Assembly (NCBI GenBank): GCA_020205615.1
Contig: CM035171.1
Span: 26,043,741 to 26,107,740 of the forward strand
Direction of reading: 5' to 3'
Length of the DNA: 64,000 bases
Origin: Panax quinquefolius
Lineage: Eukaryota; Streptophyta; Magnoliopsida; Apiales; Araliaceae
Every line of letters starts with the position of its first letter. Within the stretch, counting starts at the first letter, position 1. A program made the translations under genes and the position numbers. This document shows, piece after piece, positions 33,504-45,786 of the stretch. The notes under the pieces are model-generated. The model worked only from the letters and a program-made list of their open reading frames with translations, did not search any database and was not told where the DNA came from.

Positions 33504-35295
33504 TGTAAGACCCGACTTTTATAAATAAAGATGAATTTTCTATAAATATTATTTTTGAATATTATGGAATTAATTTGATATAATGTTATAGTTGTGGGTA
33601 ATATTTATAAATTTTGCAAAAGTAAGCAAGTTGTTATAAAATATTCGTTTGGTGGGGAATATTCTTTTTGTGGGGAATATTAAGACGACGTGGCTCAATC
33701 ATTAGTAGACCCCCTGGCGGAAGTATTGTCGTAGTTAGAAAAGCGACAAAATTATCTTTCTATAAAAATAACTACGGAGGTTATACTTAATTAAAAGCTG
33801 TTGAACTACAAATTGGTAAAAAATACGATGTCTGGCGTGGTTGCATAGTAGCTACCGGTATTGATTATTGATGCTTACGTGAGAAGTCACTTAGCTATAT
33901 TCAATTATTACTACGATAAATCACGCATCATATCTCTTATATTATTGATTCAATTATTGTCACAGTATCATTTGTATAATATGTTGTATTATTAATTGAG
34001 ATGACAAGTTATAAATGATTAATAATTGTTGAAAGATTAAAAATGTGTTGATTAAAAATAAAATGATTTGTGGTAATATTTATTCAATCCTTGATGTATA
34101 TAAAGAGTCTGTTATGAGACGTTTGTGGTAAGTTTGATTATTTTATGGGGGGCCCATATGTCATCATCTAAGAGTCTCTTCGTCAATAGTTATTACCTTG
34201 AAATTAGTAGAATATCCTTGATATTTGCGTTTCATTCAGTATCTTTTCATGGAAATATTCTTCTGATCATTCTTGAATTTTACTCTACAAAACAATATCA
34301 TGTTGACAATTTGGACATTAAAAATTCTGGATAAAATAATTCTTGAACTTGTTTTATTGAATTCTTATATCATTGTCATCATCCTCATGTTTATATTATG
34401 TTGAAAGTCATACGTATTTTGTAGTGCATAGATGGACTTGGTATGATTATGACCGAGACTATTGGTGTAATCATGGCCGTAATGTTACAAATGATGTAAT
34501 GAAAGTCATCGTGGCTGTAGTGCATAGATGGACTTGGTATGATTATGACGAGAGACTATTCGGTGTAATCATTTAATAGTAATGTTACAAATGATGTGAT
34601 AAAAATCCTCGATTGGTAGTAGTGCATTGATGGAATGATTGTTGGCATGATCATGACCATTAATGAATACACAACTATTCTTGGCCGTAGTGCATGAATA
34701 ATTGTGGTCGTGATACTTAAAGAATATCCTTGGTCAGTAGTGCGGGGGTTATTCGATGATGTGGAATATTTATTAAAGTGAGTCTCACTATAACGATGAT
34801 GAAAAACCTTTTAAATCATAAAAGATAGTAGATTTTATTTTCTACTTGACTCTTTTAATGGATTCTTTGGTTTATTTTGTAGTTAAACTTGATGTTCATT
34901 ACATTTTATCGGTTTAACACTTTGTTGAGGCTAATGATAATTTATTACGCATTATCTTAGTCATAATATTTCTTCTTGAGCTAGTTGAGCTCACCCTTTC
35001 TTTTCTTTGTTCTCTTTGAAATGAGAAATATATTTGGAGACGAGTCGGGGAAGCGGAGTAATGGTCGAGAGGATAACATTAGTAGTCTTCACTATTTCGT
35101 GAAATAGTGTGATAATAATTGTAATGAAGACTCCTTTTGAGTTTGTATAATATCTAGTAGACAATATTTGTATTCAAACTCACGGTTTATGTCGTATATT
35201 GTACGACGAGTTATATTAGTAAGTTGTATTTAAATTACATACCATGTATCGACTACCCAAGATGGGTGATGTATACCTAATTTTGGGGCGTCACG
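33504..35295 (+). repeat. LTR A2 (shared by the two interiors)
   Basis: TGTAAGACCCGAC...GGGGCGTCACG. Nearly the same length and layout as A1, with TATATAAA at 34097, the paired 115-bp units at about 34420-34610, and the same internal deletion of about 960 bp relative to A3. Confidence 0.88.
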
Positions 35296-35479
35296 GTTAG
35301 TATCGAGCTTAGGGATATGATCCTGGCTAAGATGTGAGAGTAGTACTAGGAGGGGAGAGGCAGGGAATACCTTCGCTAGTATGATGACCTACCTAAGTTT
35401 ATGTCTTGCTATTTTATTGGTCGGTCATTGAATATAGAGATAATTTGTTACATGTCAATTAACCTTTTGTTTGGTGGCG

Positions 35480-36605
35480 ATGTCGAAAATGACATTTGAG
35501 AATGTTTAGAATAGCAATGGAGCACAAAGCGATCGTTGATTCACCACATATCAATAATCGGGATAATGTGCATCAGGAAGGCGACAATCCTCATCAATAC
35601 AACAACAACCTTGACCAAATGATGAATGATCAAATGTTCGGAGAGGCTTTATGCAATTTATCAACAGCAATGATGAGAGCGACTCTGTCCAAAAGCGTGG
35701 GGTGGAAACACGGAAAACTCTCAAGGCCACCGCATTAAACAATTCAAGGAGCTGGGACCACCGGAGTTTAAGGGAGAGCCAAAACCACTTACGGCGGAAG
35801 CATGGATAAAGCAGATTACCAAGATATTTGATGTCTTGGGATGCTCAGAGGAGCAAAGGTTCCCTTCAGCGCTTTATGTTGCATGAAGAGGCGATTCTTG
35901 GTGGGAATCGGTGAAAGCGTACTCAACTCTTGTCTTGAAGATATCTTGGGAGAAGTTCCAGAGATTTGTTCGGCGACAAATACTTTCACGAAAGTATTCG
36001 CCACATGAAGGAGGTGGAGTTTATCAAGTTGGAACAAAACAATATGACCGGTGTCGCATGATACGAGGCAAAATTTGCCGAGTTATCACGATTTGTGTCC
36101 CACTTGGTGGATAATGAAAGAGAATGGCGTGAATGTTTTTAAGAGGTTTGAAGTGGAGATACGTCAACATCTTATTTCTCATAAAGCGTGTTTGTATTCG
36201 GATGTTGTAAATAGGGCTCGATTAGTGTGAGTAGCGATAACGAGTCAACTTGCAACTAAAAAGAAGCGGTAAGCAAAATTATAATACCGGTGAGAGTAGT
36301 CATCAAAGCGGTGACAACAAGCGTGGAGGAATCAACGGGCGGATATGGTAACCACTTGATTGTGGTAAGCGAGGCCAAAACAATAAGAATGGACATTTCA
36401 AGAAAAGGAGATTCAACAATGATGGAAAGCGTCAAACACCAAAGACCCGTTGTTAAGGAAGGAGAAAGACCACCTATCATATGCTTCAAATGCGGAGAGA
36501 GAGGACACATCGATCCGAGCATCATGCCGCCCAAAGCATGTTATAATTATGGAAGAGAAGGTCACTTAGCTCGATTTTATGTCGTTTCAGAAGACAAATT
36601 CAACT
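35480..36605 (+). pseudogene. gag: Gag of interior A-2, frameshifted
   Basis: Same order as interior A-1: start at 35480 with an early stop about 12 codons later (GAG to TAG at 35508-35510 relative to A-1). Then EFKGEPKPLTAEAWIKQITK in pieces, and zinc knuckles CFKCGERGHID and CYNYGREGHLARF at 36484-36578, in which one Cys is Tyr and the last Cys is also Tyr. Frameshifts differ in place from those of A-1. Confidence 0.8.
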
Positions 36606-36669
36606 AGAATGGAGGCACCAAAGGTAGTTCGAGAAAAGTCAAACCCAGTAGTCTGAGGAGGCGTTTGTT

Positions 36670-37167
36670 GTGACCTCCCGGAGAGCAAGGAAACGAATGA
36701 GGTCATCACGGTGTAAGCTTATCATAAACTCTAATGAAGTCTATACTTTATTTGATCTGGGTTCTACCCATTCTTTTATTTCTCCTACTTGCGCTCATCG
36801 ATTAAATTTGACTCAGGAGAAATTAGACTTTGACTTATCTGTGGAAACTTTGTTGGGAGAAACCTTCATTACATCCACTGTTTATAAGTCTTGTTTGGTT
36901 CAAATCGGTACCCTCACATTACCTGTCGATCTTATTTCGTTAAAAATACTTGTATTTGACGTGATTCTAGGGATTGATTGGTTAACTACTTATCATGCAA
37001 AAATTGATTATTTTCGTAAGGTTGTTAGCTTTCATATTCCTAATCAACCTATTATGCGAATTCAAATGACCAAACCATTAAAATCAATCACGGTCATCTC
37101 AAGCCATAAAGCTATTCGTTTATTGAAAAACGGATGTCAAGCTTTCTTAGCTCATATCATGATTTAA
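36670..37167 (+). pseudogene. pol: Aspartic protease region of interior A-2, active-site change
   Basis: A 165-codon frame parallel to the A-1 protease, with VYTLFDLGSTHSFIS and FDVILGIDWLTTYHAK. The catalytic triplet reads Asp-Leu-Gly (36754-36762) instead of Asp-Thr-Gly, because ACC GGT is written CTG GGT. As written the enzyme would be inactive. The change lies at a CCGG site, so a consensus error is possible. Confidence 0.82.
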
Positions 37168-37199
37168 ACAAAATACGTCGGTTTTGAGCGATATTTCTA

Positions 37200-38515
37200 T
37201 TGTTAATAAATTTCTGACGTATTCACGAAGAACTTCGGCCTACCCCTAGGCGTGAAATTGAATTTTGTATCAACCTTGAACCCGGTACAAAACCTATTTC
37301 CAAAGCCCATATCGAATGGCTCTATTGAACTTTCGGAGTTAAAGACCCAACTGCGAGGAATTGTTAGACATTGGCTTTATTCGTCCTAGTACTTCTCCTT
37401 GGGGTGCTCTGTTACATTTCGTGAAGAAGAAAGATGGGAGTATGCGACTTTGTATTGATTATCGGGAGTTAAATCATGTCACCATCAAAAATAGGTATCC
37501 ATTGCCACGTATTGATGACTGTTTGACCCGATTGCAGGAGCCAAATTCTTTTCAAAGATTGATCTTCGTTAGGATATCACCAATTGAAGATTAGAACCGT
37601 GACATTCCAAAGGCGGCTTTGAGGAACTCGATGCGGGCATTATGAATTCTAGTCATGTCCTTTGGATTGACTAATGCTCCTGTTGCCTTCATGGATATGA
37701 TGAACCAGAGTATTCAAGGAATATTTAGATCACTTTGTGGTCGCGTCTTTATTGATGACATCCTTATTTATTCCAAAAGCGGTGAAGATCATGAGCAACA
37801 CTTGAGGTGACACTCTAAAAGCTTCGTGAATATAAGCTTTATGCCAAGTTAAAGAAATGCGAGTTCGGATTGAAGAAGTAACATTCCTTGGGCACGTGGT
37901 ATCAAGTCATGGAATATCATTGACCAAAGAAAGATTGAAGCTATTCAAAGTGGGAACAACCTAAATCGATTAATAGAAGCACGTAGCTTTCTCGGTTTAA
38001 ATTTGGTTATTATCGGAGATTCGTGGAAGGATTTTCTTGAATCGCTACTCCATTGACTCGGTGACTCGAAATGATACATAATTCGGTTGGAGCGAAGAAT
38101 GTGAGAAGAGTTTTCAAGAACTCGAGAGGAAACTTATTTTTTCAAGATTACGACAATACCATCGGCTCGGAGGATTTGTCATCTCTGATGATGCTTGAGC
38201 AAAGGGTTGGGATGTGTTCTCATGCAACATGGAAAAGTTATAGCTTTATGCCTCGCGACAACTCAAAGAATATGAGAGGAATTATCCTACTCATGATCTA
38301 GAGTTATATTTGTTGTCTTGCACTTAAAATTTGGAGGCATTACTTGTATGGGGAGAAAGTGGAGATCTTTTACGGATCATAAAAGCCTCAAATATTTCTT
38401 CACTCAAAAGGAACTCAACATGCGACAACGACGTTGGCTTGAACTGTTGAAAGATTATGATCATACCATCAATACCATCACGAAAAGCGAGCGTGGTAGG
38501 CGCATTGAGTAGAAG
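37200..38515 (+). pseudogene. pol: Reverse transcriptase and RNase H of interior A-2, frameshifted
   Basis: [33 protein letters not shown] and [17 protein letters not shown] stand in one frame (37361-37594). [10 protein letters not shown] with the Asp pair lies at 37748-37759. RNase H text [20 protein letters not shown] and RRWLELLKDYDHTI is at 38370-38480. The breaks fall at different bases from those of A-1. Confidence 0.85.
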
Positions 38516-38779
38516 ATCATATACAGCAATCTGAGTGCGTTATTGTCAAATAAAGGCCCATTTGTGTGACTTGCAAAGGATGGAGATAGAGTTAAAGACT
38601 CGAGACGCATGTGATGATAGCGAGTATCTGAGTAGAACCGGCTTTAATCGATAAAGTTAAAATTTGCTCGAGCTTTCACGGACACTGGAGGCGATGCGTA
38701 TGAGGAAGAAAGTGTAAGAAGGTGCTATCAGGAAGCAAGAATCGATGAAGAAGGAATACTTGAGTCAACTCCGGACTTT

Positions 38780-39760
38780 GTGTTCTAACGAATCGATTTA
38801 AAGTATAATATCATGATGGAGGCGCCTGACACACCATTTGCAATCCATCTTGGGAGTACCAAAATGTATCATGATATTATTAGACATACATTTTGGTGGA
38901 GCAATATGAAGAGAGAGATAGTATTTGTTTATCTCAAGGTGTCTAACTTGTCAAGCGAGTTAAAGCGAGCATCAAGTACCAAAAGGTCCATTGCAACCAC
39001 TTGAAATTCCGAGAATGGAAGTGGGAGCACATTACCATGGATTTCGTTATCGGTCTTCCTTAGGTTTCTCAAGGCATTGATGCGATTTGGGTCATTGTTG
39101 ATAGATTGACCAAGTCCGCTCATTTCTTCTGAAATCTGAGAAACTTATACACTTGAACGTCTTGCTCGTATGTACATAAGCGAGATTGTAAGACCGCATG
39201 GTATCTGCGGTATCCATAGTTTCTAATCGAGACCCAAGATTTACTTCACGATTTTGGGTTAGTTTGCAAAAAGCTATGAAGGCACAAACTTACGATTTAG
39301 CTCGGCATATCATCCCTCAGACCAGACGGACGATGGAGAGGACTATTCAAACTCTTGAAGATCTATTAAGACTACTGTGTCCATGATTTCAAGGGAGTTG
39401 GGACAAGTTCTTACCATTGGTGGAGTTTTCCAACAACAGCGATTATCAAGCAAGTATTGGCATGGCTCCATTCGAGCGTTATATGGAAGAAAGTGTCGTT
39501 CTCGATTATCTTTGGGATGAGGTGGGTGAAGCAACGTTGTTGGGGCCGGGAGTTGATGCGTATGACTACGAAAAAGATTCAAACGATCCGACAACGTATA
39601 AAAACCTCACAAAATCGACAAAATAGTTATCTTGATCTTCATCGAAAGGGCGTGGAATTCGATATAGGAGATCGTGTGTTGTTAAGAGTTGCTCCATGGA
39701 AAGGAGTTACAAGATTTGGAAAGAGAGGAAAACTTAATCCTCGATTCATCGGTCCATTTT
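38780..39760 (+). pseudogene. pol: Integrase of interior A-2, frameshifted
   Basis: The zinc-binding part (APDTPFAIHLGSTKMYHDII, RHTFWWSNMKR) is open from 38813. The core follows in pieces (ITMDFVIGLP-like text at about 39033, GIDAIWVIVDRLTKSAHFF, SNRDPRFTSRFW). The C-terminal part is open in 39457-39762 (DLHRKGVEFDIGDRVLLRVA). Here the core Asp of MDFV is intact, while A-1 shows Asn. Confidence 0.82.
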
Positions 39761-39762
39761 AA

Positions 39763-40091
39763 TCCTCGATCGAGTAGGGCGTGGCCTATAGACTCGCTTT
39801 CTGACCAAATATGTCTCGTGTTCATAACGTTTTTCACATATCCATATTACGAAAATATGTGAAAGACCCGAACCATATTATTGAGTTAGAAGCAGGGACG
39901 AAATAGCGGAAGATTTGGCGTATGAAGAGGTTCTGTTCAAATTTTGGATAAGAAGGAACATATTCTACGCTCGAGGTTATACCTCGTGTCAAAGTTTTGT
40001 GGAGGAACCACGATGTTGAGGAAATGACTTGGGAGTTAGAATCGAAATGAAATCAAGGTATCCTTACCTCTTCGACATACCAGGTACGTAA
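39763..40091 (+). pseudogene. pol: Integrase C-terminus with chromodomain, interior A-2
   Basis: Parallel to 33131-33466: KYVKDPNHIIELE, VQILDKKEHILRSRLY, VKVLWRNHDVEE, MTWELESK and EIKVSLPLRHT-like shifted text. The stop of the correct frame is at 40089-40091. It is again a chromodomain-bearing tail. Confidence 0.75.
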
Positions 40092-40805
40092 CCTAATTTC
40101 AAGGGAAAAATTTCATAAGAAGGGAGGTTGTAAGACCCCAACTTTTATAAATAAAGATGAATTTTCTATAAATATTATTTTTGAATATTATGGAATAAAT
40201 TTTATATAATGTTATAGTTGTGGGTAATATTTATAAATTTTGCAAAGTAAGCAAGTTGTTATAAAATATTCGTTTGGTGGGGAATATTCTTTTTGTGGGG
40301 AATATTAAATACGACGGCTCAATCATTAAGTGGACCCCTCGGCGGAAGTATTGTCGTAGTTAAAAAGCGACAAAATTATCTTTCTATAAAAATAACTTGG
40401 CGGAGGTATTACCGTTAAAAGCTGTTGAACTACCCGGTGGTAAAAAAATGCGATGTCTGGCGTGGTTGCATAGTAGCACTGCGGTATTGATTATTGATGC
40501 TTACGTGAGAAGTCACTTAGCTATATTCAATTATTACTACGATAATTCTTTGCATCATATCTCTTATATTATTGATTCAATTATTGTCAAGATTATCATC
40601 GTATAATATGTTATATTATTAATTGAGGCGACAAGTTATAAATGATTAATAATTGTTGAAAGATTAAAAATGTGTTGATTAAAAATAAAATGATTTGTGG
40701 TAATATTTATTCAATCCTTGATGTATATAAAGAGTCTTATGAGGCGTTTGTGGTAAGTTTGATTATTTTATGGGGGCCCATATGTCATCATCTAAAAGTC
40801 TATTT

Positions 40806-41000
40806 GTCGATAGTAATTACCTTTGTGAATAGTAATTACCTTTGTGAATAGTAATTACCTTTGTGAATAGTAATTACCTTCGTCGATAGTATTTACCTTC
40901 GTCCAATAGTATTTACCTTAAATCGATAGTAATTACCTTCTTGATAGTATAAACCTTCGTCAATCAATAGTAATTACCTTCGTCGATAGTAATTACCCCT
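40806..41000 (+). repeat. GATAGTAATTACCTTCGT tandem array in LTR A3
   Basis: About nine copies of a 19-27-bp unit (GTGAATAGTAATTACCTTT / GTCGATAGTAATTACCTTC). A1 and A2 keep one unit, consistent with loss of the array and what follows. Confidence 0.8.
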
Positions 41001-41156
41001 TCGCAAATAGTAGTTGTCCCTTGATATTACCAAGAGTTAATTGCCTCTTGATTGTTCCAAAGGTTAATTACCCATTCGCAAATAGTAGTTGTCTCTTGAT
41101 ATTACCAAGAGTCATTTTGACCCTTCGTTAAGACCAAGAGCCACCCTCGGTTTTTC

Positions 41157-41164
41157 TATAAATA
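41157..41164 (+). promoter_or_regulatory. Candidate TATA box in the long LTR form
   Basis: TATAAATA in TTTTTCTATAAATAGAAAGC is the best plant core-promoter match in the LTR. About 30 bp downstream is the likely start (CATTCCTTCATTA), followed by an AGAGAGAAACTATAGAGAAAG leader. It lies inside the segment that A1 and A2 lack. Confidence 0.55.
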
Positions 41165-41329
41165 GAAAGCTCATTCCTTCATTATTTCTTACGAATTCAT
41201 TGAAACTCTAGAGAGAAACTATAGAGAAAGAAGAAAAGTATTCGCTACTTCACTTTTCCAATATTAGGTTCTTCTAAGGTAGGGAATATTATTTGTTGTG
41301 CCGTAAGGGGTGTTATTCTTTCTTATTCA

Positions 41330-41765
41330 TGAAGAAAAGCTGTTGTTATTCCATTGCTTATTATTACATTGGAATAACTTTGTATCGTGGTTTACCCTAT
41401 ACTTGGTGACATTCTTATTATTACATTGGAACATCACATGCATGTGTGTTTTACAGGACTGGTTAAAATCTTTATTATTATTATACATTGGAATATCACA
41501 TGCGTGTGTTTTACACGGACACTGGTTCCATTTTTATTATTCCGTCTTTATTATTACTCGCCGGAATATCACATGCATCTTATCTGTGGGACTGGTTCCA
41601 TCATTTATTATTCGCATTTATTATTACATTGGAACATCCTGTCGCGGTGAATTTCACGACTGGTTCCGTTATTATTATTCTGTTGGAATAACTTTGCTGT
41701 CTTGGTCTATCGATGCGTGGTGATTTCTTTTGTTATTCCATTCTTTATTATACCCGGTTGGTTAA
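41330..41765 (+). repeat. About 65-bp minisatellite in LTR A3
   Basis: Six diverged copies of TTATTATTACATTGGAATATC, CATGCATGTGTTTTAC and GGACTGGTTCCATTTT. Overlapping frames here (41310-41723 and two others) are repeat translations and not genes. Confidence 0.75.
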
Positions 41766-42862
41766 AACTTTGACTTCTATACTCCATGAAATTAGTAGAA
41801 TATCCTTGATATTTGCGTTTCATCGATATCTTTTCATGGAAATATTCTTACGATCATTCTTGAATTTTACTCTACAAAAGCGATATCATGTTGACAATTT
41901 GGACGTTAAAAATTCACGGATAAAATAATTCTTGAACTTGTTTTATTGAATTCTTATATCATTGTCATCATCCTCATGTTTATATTATGTTGAAAGTCTT
42001 CGTGGCTTCAGTAGTGCATAGATGGACTTGGTATGATTATGACCGAGAGACTATTGATTGTAATCATGGTAGTAATGTTACAAATGATGTGATGAAAGTC
42101 ATCGTGGCTTCATAGTGCATAGATGGACTTGGTATGATTATGACGAGAGACTATTCGGTATAATCACTTGGCCGTAATGTTACAAATGATGTGATAAAAA
42201 TCCTCGATGGTCGTAGTACATTGATGGGACGGTTGTTGGCATGATCATGACCATTAATGAATACATAACTATTCTTGGCGTAGTGCATGAATAATTGTGG
42301 TCGTGACACTAAAGAATATCCTTGGTAGTAGTGCGGGGTTATTCGATGATGTGGAATATTTATTAAAATTTGAGTCTCATTTATAATGATGATGAAAACT
42401 TTTCAATCATAAAAGATAGTAGATTTTATTTTCTACTTGACTCTTTTAATGGATTCTTTGGTTTTCGCTATAGTTAAACTTGATGTTCATTACATTTTAT
42501 CGGTTTAAACCTTTGTTGAGGCTAATGATAATTTATTACGCATTATCTTAGTCATAATATTTCTTCTCTTGAGCTAGTTGAGCTCACCCTTTCTTTTTCT
42601 TCTTGAAATGAGAATATAGTTGAGCTCGGGGAGCAGAGTAATGGTCCGAGAGGATAGCATTAGTAGTCCTCACTTCTACGTGAAATAGTGTGATAATAAT
42701 TGTAATGAGGACTCTTTTGAGTTTGTATAATATCTAGTAGACAATATTTGTATTCAAATGATTTATGTCGTATTATTACGATAGTTATATTAGTAAGTTG
42801 TATTTAAATCCTCACCATATATCGACTACCCAAGATGGGTGATGTATATAATTTTGGGGCGT

Positions 42863-42903
42863 GTAATGAGGACTCCTTTTGAGTTTGTATAATATCTAGT
42901 AGA
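42863..42903 (+). repeat. Misplaced 41-bp copy of an A-LTR segment at the A/B junction
   Basis: GTAATGAGGACTCCTTTTGAG and the following bases repeat the text at about 42701-42743. They sit after the LTR A3 end and run straight into the truncated B LTR. Either a real rearrangement scar or an assembly join. Confidence 0.7.
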
Positions 42904-44934
42904 AAACATCATCTATCTATCTACCCATAAATAAAATACAACCATCTGATAGATAGAATAAATAATAACTCTCTCCCCTTATGGGGTTACATCAGCATGC
43001 ATAACTAAATAAATCCCGAGTTAATCTAACCTTAAAAAATATCATCTTGGAAACATAACAATTAAGTCTTAAGTAACATCGATTCTAAATGTCATTACAC
43101 TGACCACATAAACAAATAGTCTTCATTACTTGCTAATCTTGCCCTTGCCTTTCTTAGTGGAAGGCTAAATACATTCTCTCGTTCTTAAGCTGCAATGTTA
43201 TTATTATTACCTGAGAGTGAGCACGATTGCCCACAAGTATAACAATATAATAAATGAATAATAATAACATGCGAATGAATTAATAACTTTGAATATAAAA
43301 GCTCGACTTTTGAATCGAGAATGAATAACAAGAATCGAAAAGAAATTACGAGGGTCACAAGACCTTGAACTATGTCTAGGTTGTCAAGTGTTTATTCTTG
43401 AAACCTTTAACGATCGTAAGACTATGGACTCTTCTTACCGTACTTAGGGGATCGACCCTTAGTACCATCACATGCCACAATATCTTAGCGCTAAAGCGTA
43501 AATAATCCCCTATTAAAGGGTTGTTCATCTCGGTTTGACATGGTCCGCACCAAAGGAAGTTTGGATTGGGTAAGCTCGATAAAAGTTCTAGAATTTATAG
43601 CGCTTATCAACTATGGACTAGTTGAATCAATAAGGGTTCACTAGTCTTCTGAGGTTCAACAATAATTGATATTGATTTGAATAATAAAATTCAAGATGTA
43701 TCTGATCGAATAAGTATTGTATAATAGGAATTATGCTTTTAAAGAATGATAAGATCTAATATGAAATCTTGACTTGAACAATAATAAACAAGATAGAATA
43801 ATGAACTTGCTTTATGTAAAGAATTAAGGTTTAGGAACTTGCCTCGTGTGTGTGTAGGCTAAGCGATTACTACTTAGTTCACCACAAGTCTACACACATC
43901 ATATATATTCACGAAATTCATTAGTTACATTTTCTCTTAATTATTTAATATAAACTCTACTTTATTTAACAAATCATTACCCTTCTAATTTAATTATTAA
44001 ATTAGAATATTTTCATTCTCTTACTATTATTACACTCGAATAAATTATTTCATAATAATTTCCATCGAATATTTATTTTATTCCATAAACATCTCAATTA
44101 AAATATTTACTTTATTTTATAAATATTTTAATAATAATTTTCATCGAATATTTATTTTATTCCATGAATATCTCAATTAAAATATTTAATTTATTTTATA
44201 AATATTTTAATAATAATTTTCATCAAATATTTATTTTATTCCATAAATATCTCAATTAAAATATTTAATTTATTTTATAAATATTTTAATAATAATTTTC
44301 ATCGAAATATTTTTTATTTTTTTATTTTTTTTTTTTTTATTTTTTTATTTTTTTTTTTTTTTTTTTTTTTGCTATGGTAGGTGTAATTTAGTTTTTAGCA
44401 TGTTAGTAGGAAGAAGAGAAGTTACCAGAACTCATTCTGCTGATTCTGATGATTCTGCGATTCCTTGAACATAACAAAGGCCAAATTAGGCAAAAATCAA
44501 TCTGCGTAAAATTATACATGAATATGGCCATAACTTCCAATTTCCTTGTCCATATATTAGTTTAAGCATACCCAAATACTAGAATTTATACATAATCATT
44601 ACCCTGACATTTATAGAGTAGTTTAAACCCATTAAAACACATAATTACTGAAATTAAAATATGTAAATTATCTTCATTCTTGATGCTTTCTTGAAGGTTT
44701 TGAATAAAAACATAGAATTTACTACTATGGATTAGTTATAAGGTCAAATCCAACCACTCAAGTTTCATTTTGTTCATTTTAGCATGTATAATCATATATA
44801 AGTGTAAAATTTAGGGATAATATATGATCAACGCATTAAATTTATGCGTAAGGGCCATATGGCCATATCACGTACTCTGTAAATTTTTGAAATAACAAGC
44901 CAAAATCATACGTCATAATCTTATGAAACAATGA

Positions 44935-44984
<50 letters not shown>

Positions 44985-45769
44985 CATGCCTTCTTTCGAA
45001 TTATTATATATATTCACATAATGACATGATTTCCCAATTATAGAGAATTCTGAGTAAGAAAGCCATATAAAAACTTTAAAAGGCGTAAATAAATAAATTG
45101 GGTTGAAGAGATTACCCAAGCGTAGATTACTAGAAAGTGAATTTTCCAACAAAAACTACGAACTCTCGACTCTCTCTCTGTATCTCTCTACGTGTTATGC
45201 GGACTTAGAAAAAAAAAAAATGAAAAGGAAGAAAATAAAAGGCGTCGATAAATAAGGAGATGAAGCGGCCTTAATAATGGTGATTACCCCATCATGGTGA
45301 AGCTGCTCATAACTCCCCTTAGGGCCTTGTTTTGGTGACAAGAATAGGATTTAAACCCATTTAATTTAATAAAGCTTATAATATAGTTTAAGTAATGTCA
45401 CACTCCTTATAAAATAAATCAATATCTTATTTAATTTATTTTAAATAAAATAATTTCTCATTAATTCACATAGCTACATAATTAATTTCTCATTTAATAA
45501 TAATATTAAATTATTAAATCTCTAATTAATAATTAAATTAATTAAAATAACATAGGCTTATTAAATACTTCTTTTAATTGATAAGTTCACATAATCACAT
45601 ACTTGAATAATAAAAATTCTCCACATTAATTTAATAAATGTAACACATATAATTAAATTAATCTATCACAACTTCATCAATTAATTATTTAATCTAATAA
45701 TTAATTCATCGAAAAATATTTATTGATCGATAAATATTAAAATTAAATTACAAAATTACGGTTGTCACA
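42904..45769 (-). repeat. Element B 3' LTR, truncated
   Basis: Collinear with 51658-54542. It contains three diverged copies of a roughly 115-bp unit at 44045-44300 (CATCGAATATTTATTTTATTC, CTCAATTAAAATATTTA), a poly-T/TTTTTATTT tract at 44308-44371 and an (AT)n run at 44937-44982. The two LTRs differ by short indels, mostly at C/G sites and homopolymers. Confidence 0.85.
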
Positions 45770-45786
45770 TCTTTCCCCTCTTAAAA
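45770..45786 (-). other. Polypurine tract of element B
   Basis: On the minus strand CCTTTTAAGAGGGGAAAGA lies directly before TGTGACAACC. A second, similar tract (TAAGGGGGGAGAATG, 45829-45845) lies 60 bases upstream in a diverged direct repeat. Confidence 0.75.

Larger units (their letters stand above)
26874..42862 (+). mobile_element. Tandem chromovirus array A: LTR-interior-LTR-interior-LTR
   Basis: Three direct LTRs (26874-28678, 33504-35295, 40129-42862) separate two complete interiors of about 4.8 kb. Both interiors run in the order primer site, gag, protease, RT, RNase H, integrase, chromodomain, purine tract. The layout is that of Ty3/gypsy chromoviruses (Tekay/Del-like by the C-terminal chromodomain text). 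A three-LTR array arises when LTRs of two copies recombine unequally. No target duplication was found at the outer ends. Both interiors are full of frameshifts. Confidence 0.88.
40129..42862 (+). repeat. LTR A3, long form
   Basis: Starts TGTAAGACCCC and ends ATTTTGGGGCGT at 42862 without the final CAC. It is collinear with A1/A2 except for about 960 extra bases at 40819-41787. The paired 115-bp units lie at about 42010-42200. TATATAAA is at 40724. Confidence 0.85.

Noticed and set aside
41310..41723. Three overlapping 67-137-codon plus-strand frames
   Set aside because: They translate a 65-bp minisatellite in three frames and have no protein character.
44937..44982. (AT)n run as an independent feature or origin
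   Set aside because: A simple microsatellite carried in both B LTRs; no further signal.
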